Positions 60,167 to 64,000 of a stretch of 64,000 nucleotides of DNA are shown piece by piece. Position 1 is the stretch's first letter; the number at the start of each line of letters is the position of its first letter. The DNA is taken from NCBI GenBank assembly GCA_014706385.1, contig JACGZH010000009.1, positions 248,001 through 312,000 on the forward strand, written 5' to 3'. The DNA comes from Phaffia rhodozyma (taxonomy: Eukaryota; Basidiomycota; Tremellomycetes; Cystofilobasidiales; Mrakiaceae). Position numbers and translations under genes: made by a program. Under the pieces are notes generated by a model, which worked only from the letters and a program-made list of their open reading frames with translations, was not told where the DNA came from and did not search any database.

Positions 60167-63100
60167 ATGTCCTTCTTCCTGGCGTTTTCCAGCCCGAGAT
60201 GCTCCAGAGTCTTGTCAAATCATCTCTTCGGCCTGGCAAATCCTACAAACCAGAGACTTCTTTCCACGAGTCCTGCTGCCTTCAACCATGGGCTAGCTGC
60301 TGCTTCTCACGAAGAAGATGGCATCAGAGGCAGTAGAAATTCAGAGGCGCTCAAAAAGGCCGTCAAGGTGATTAACATACCCACCTGCTTCATCGCTTTC
60401 TATCGACATCGACAGATCTCTTGTTGCTTTGCTTGTCTCCTTGATCGTATACGCTGACTCGAATTTCTGGCGAACACTGATGATCATCGATTCGTCCAAC
60501 TGAACAACAGTCTAAAGTCAAGGCCATTGATGAAGCTCATCCATATGTCTCTCCATTGACGGACGGCTTCAATCGGCATCATACCTACCTTCGAATCTCT
60601 CTCACTGAGAAATGCAATCTCCGGTGTAGGCTGATCATCCACCTCACTATGTTTGACTCGTTCAATGGCCATGTTCTGACTCGTGTCCTTTTCCGTCTTC
60701 TCTCCTTAATGTTCGCTCTGACTGTTCCCATGAACTCTCATAGGCACGTACTGCATGCCGGAGGAAGGTGTGCCCTTACAGCCATCGGTCAACATGTTGG
60801 CAGATGACGAGATTCTCAAATTGGCCAGGCTATTTGTCGAACAAGGGGTGACGAAGATCAGGTTGACTGGCGGAGAACCTACCGTTCGGAAGGGAATCAC
60901 TAAGCTCATCGGTTTGTCTAGGTCACTTGAAATAGCAACACAATGCGTCTCATTCTAATACTTTTCATGACTTGTGGTGAAACCATATCCAGCTAGCTTG
61001 AACCAGCTTCAAGATATTGGTCTAACCCAGATAGGCATCACTTCGAATGGGATTGCCTTGCACCGGAAACTTCCAACGCTGGTCTCCTCCGGTCTAACTC
61101 ACCTAAACATCTCTCTAGATACACTTCACCCTGCCAAGTTTGAATTCATTACTCGCCGACCGGGTCACCATCTCGTCATGGCTTCGTTGGAAACTGCGCT
61201 TGGGTTGGCGGATAAAGGGCTCACAGTCAAACTGAACGTTGTCATCATGAAAGGATTCAACGAAGATGAGATTCTCGATTTCATAGAGATCACTAAGAAC
61301 AGAAAGGTTGAAATCAGGTTTATCGAATATATGCCTTTCAGTGGTACGTCTATAAGTCAACCTCAGAGCTTATGTTTGACCGAAACGAGAAACTGATGTA
61401 CACCTCCGCGCGCATATCTCAAAGGTAATAGATGGTCCTATGGAAAGCTTTACTCTTATCAAGATATGCTTTCGGTCATACGATCAAAATACAAAAAACT
61501 TATCAAGAAACAAGACGACGCCAATGATACAAGTAAGGGATGGAAAGTCCCTGGCTTCCAAGGCTCTTTTGGTTTTATCACCAGTATGGTTAGTCTTAAA
61601 CAAAATAGCATATTCCGCTTAGCGATTCAAAACGGAAACCCACAGGCTTACAGCCTTGTTTTCTTTGGCATATTTCCGGTTACAACAGACAGAACATTTC
61701 TGTGGAACGTGCAACCGACTTCGAATCACTGCCGATGGAAACCTCAAAGTACGAATCTTCTACTTGTCTCTGAATGGTTAGATGAAATGCTTCAATTGAT
61801 TAATGATCTCATTGACTCAAATTTTGGCCGATCCATCAGGTCTGTCTGTTTGGGCAAACAGAAGTCTCGTTAAGGGATAAGCTCCGGTCGAATGCATCGG
61901 ACGCAGAGTTGGTCGAGACAATCGCGATGGCCGTTGGAAGGAAGAAGGAGAAGCATGCAGGGATGAAACAGCTGAAGGATGGAATGAACAGACCGATGAT
62001 CTTGATCGGAGGGTCAGTCTTCAACGATTCTCTCTATCAGCCTCACTTTCGTCTTTGATTTGTCTTCTGAACATCATGAGATTTTGGCTTGACGTGGTAT
62101 CGGATCATTTGGTATATCGTACAGATAGTCATTCAAACCGATCTTTGCGAGCCGGGACAACCGCAACGTACACCCCTTCCTACTTGCTGTCCAATCTGAA
62201 CAGAACCCCCTTCAAAACTACCCATCTCTCTCTCTTTGTTCTTCCCAATCTGAATCTGCCATCAGCCCCGCGCCTCTTGCGCGCTTACTCCTCCTCTTTT
62301 TCCAGTACCTCCCCAATACCATCTGCCTCACAACGTTCGCCTTTGACGAGCCGCAAACCACCTCGAGAGGGATCGTCCAAATATACCTCGACAGCTTCGA
62401 CGTTAACGCATATCGATCCAGAGACAGGCAAGCCTCGCATGGTTTCTATCACGCCAAAGGTAGCGACTCTGCGATCGGCCACTGCTTCCGGAAAGATCTA
62501 CCTTGTCAGCCTCTTTTTCTTCACCTTCATGTATCCTTCTCCTCTTTTATCCCACTTGGGTTCTGTCTCAACATTGGCTCTTTTGTGAATCTAGCCCGAA
62601 GCAGCGTTTTCTCTGCTTTCCAACTCCCAACCGTCTTCCTCTCTAAACAAGAAAGGAGATCCCCTCATCGTCGCTCAACTAGCAGGTATCATGGGTGCCA
62701 AACGAACGTCAGATCTCATTCCGCTCTGTCATCAGATCAATCTGAGCTCGGTGGACGTGAAGTTTGAATTGATTCAAAAGACAGGGACAAATAACGGAGG
62801 TTGGGTCAGAGTGGATAGCGTGGCGGAATGTGTAGGTGGAACGGGGGTCGAGGTGAGTCTTCTGTACAAATATTTCTCTCTCTATCCTATTGCTTATTGT
62901 CGTTGTTTTCATCTACTCTATTCTCTCGGGGGTACTCTGTTCCTGCCGGTTCCATCAGATGGAAGCGCTGACTTCCGTCTCGGTCACACTTTTAACCATC
63001 TGGGATAGTGAGTCTGACCATGTCGCATGTTTAGACGATCCGAGAAAGACGGTTGAGCTATACACGATCTCGGATTCTTACCATCTTCCTTGTTTCATCC

Positions 63101-63220
63101 TCGCGCGTTTTACTTGAAGTGGTCAAAGCGGTCGCCGGAAAAGAGATGATCATTCAGGACGTATGTGTCACCAAGAAGAGCGGGGGTAAGAGCGGAGATT
63201 GGACGAGACGTCTGGATTGA
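60167..63220 (+). CDS. MOCS1: Fused MoaA-MoaC molybdenum cofactor protein (MOCS1 / CNX2-CNX3)
   Basis: Makes cyclic pyranopterin monophosphate from GTP, the first step of molybdenum cofactor synthesis, in mitochondria. Starts [19 protein letters not shown], a likely presequence. The MoaA half has the radical-SAM motif '[17 protein letters not shown]' (CxxxCxxC, formed across an intron), '[17 protein letters not shown]', '[15 protein letters not shown]' and '[14 protein letters not shown]'. The second iron-sulfur site is '[18 protein letters not shown]', then '[16 protein letters not shown]'. It ends [10 protein letters not shown], the double-glycine end of MOCS1A. An intron then joins, in frame, a roughly 90-residue Ser/Arg-rich linker and MoaC: '[20 protein letters not shown]', '[20 protein letters not shown]', '[20 protein letters not shown]', '[14 protein letters not shown]', stop at 63218-63220. 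At least twelve exons. Confidence 0.93.
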
Positions 63221-63476
63221 AAGGCCCTAGCTTGATGCATGTTCAGATATATAACAGATGGAATTCTCTTTGTGCTTGTTATCGAACTAGACTTTCTCTG
63301 TCTTGATTCACCTGGAATTTCTAAGATACAACCTTGTTGCGCATGATATACATACAATTGAAAACACTCGCAACCCCAGTCGATCTCTTTGCCTTTCGTC
63401 TCTCTTTCTCTCTCAGCTAACAAACAAGAAAGGTAAATCGAAATGATAGAAAAAAGAAAAAAGATTCCTTGACCAC
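63221..63476. other. Convergent spacer, MOCS1 / nitronate monooxygenase
   Basis: Pyrimidine-leaning on the plus strand to about 63420, then abruptly purine-rich ('gaaatgatagaaaaaagaaa') next to the minus-strand gene. No gene is seen. Confidence 0.55.
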
Positions 63477-64000
63477 CTAGAGCTTTGCCTTGACCTGATC
63501 TGTATCATCACCTACACAAAGTCCTCCTAGTCGACCTTTGATGATCTCCTCCCCTTCCTTCTCAAGCCTATTGAGCAAAGCCTGACAAGTTGGGATGTCC
63601 TTGATGAGTCCAACCGAAATTCCGGCGGACCAGATTCCAGCATCAGAATCTCCAGTTTCATATACGGCTTTTTTTATTCCGGGGGGGAAGGGTTAACATA
63701 AACGAAGAGAGGATTGATTGATATGTGTGTTCTGATTGTTTCTCAAGAGGAAATGCGATGATAAATCATGAGAATTGAAGGAAATTAGGAAAGACTTACT
63801 TCGTCCTCTAGCACCTGTCATCGATGAAAGGAGAGAAAGAAGCGTCAGTTAGTAGATCCAATTGTTTCACTAACGTTTCCACGAGAGCTCGATTATGAAT
63901 GATCAAAAGCCAAAGAGAGAGAAAGAAGAAATGATAACGAACCAGAAACGAGATCTCTGAGTTCTTCAAACTTGGCACCTTGTGGTCGACGCTCGAGCCT
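63477..64000 (-). CDS. Nitronate monooxygenase (2-nitropropane dioxygenase family), C-terminal part
   Basis: FMN enzyme that oxidises alkyl nitronates. Only the C-terminal exons lie in the window; the gene runs off the right edge. Read on the minus strand: exon from the edge to about 63943 'RLERRPQGAKFEELRDLVSG', a tiny exon near 63800-63815 (ARGR), then an exon to 63477. That last exon reads 'VYETGDSDAGIWSAGISVGL', 'IKDIPTCQALLNRLEKEGEE', and 'GLCVGDDTDQVKAKL' before stop TAG. The 'GAKFE.LR.LVSGARGR..YE.GD...G.WSAG...GLI.DIPT' pattern is that of fungal nitronate monooxygenases. The FMN-binding barrel is outside the window. Confidence 0.82.

Overview
This window is nuclear DNA from an intron-rich fungus. 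Nearly every gene is split by short GT-AG introns of roughly 35-200 bases. Exons read as conserved eukaryotic proteins only after splicing. Gene spacing is compact (about 17 recognisable genes and 4 unrecognised ones in 64 kb). Gene content and style (PX-PH-RhoGAP Bem3-type protein, LAMMER kinase, fused molybdenum-cofactor gene, dense short introns) suggest a basidiomycete, perhaps a basidiomycetous yeast of the Phaffia/Xanthophyllomyces type. That placement is inference from style, not a database match. I saw no tRNA, rRNA, transposon, CRISPR array or organellar DNA.

Layout. 1-1949 (+): serine carboxypeptidase, 5' end outside the window. 2257-7139 (-): XPF/Rad1 repair endonuclease. 7621-9820 (-): mitochondrial membrane-anchored helical protein of unknown function. 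10381-12163 (+): splicing factor Yju2. 12511-12867 (-): tentative small cysteine-containing gene. 13093-14344 (+): unknown disordered protein. 14750-15318 (+): mitochondrial ribosomal protein bL33m. 16477-22086 (-): Bem3-type Rho GTPase-activating protein. 22435-24385 (+): SAP-RRM-RS protein resembling Acinus.

26424-35278 is an iron-uptake neighbourhood: the high-affinity iron permease Ftr1, a nitrilase, and a siderophore-iron transporter of the major facilitator superfamily, all on the plus strand. The permease is preceded by the largest gene-free stretch of the window (about 2 kb), which holds three GATA-type ATCAGATA boxes.

36091-38006 (-) and 38223-39091 (+) are a divergent pair of mitochondrial membrane genes (Msp1 AAA ATPase and the MICOS subunit Mic19). 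39720-42462 (-): LAMMER kinase. 43469-47918 (-): large unrecognised protein with zinc-type cysteine clusters. 48938-51710 (+): Nop2 rRNA methyltransferase, behind a cluster of CACGTG boxes. 52278-53895 (+): phosphopantothenoylcysteine synthetase. 54178-55730 (+): epoxide-hydrolase-like enzyme. 56016-58148 (-): aldo-keto reductase with a GC-AG intron. 58257-59859 (-): Atg14-like autophagy subunit. 60167-63220 (+): fused MoaA-MoaC (MOCS1/CNX2-CNX3) gene. 63477 to the end (-): nitronate monooxygenase C-terminus.

A window-wide structural signal is that 3' flanks are strongly pyrimidine-rich on the sense strand. In convergent gene pairs the strand bias therefore flips from pyrimidine to purine partway between the genes, so the flip marks where one transcription unit ends and the opposing one begins. 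I found no single clearly new multi-gene system. The best candidates for undescribed biology are the unknown zinc-cluster protein, the unknown mitochondrial helical protein, the small hidden gene at 12.5-12.9 kb, and possible joint control of the iron-uptake neighbourhood.
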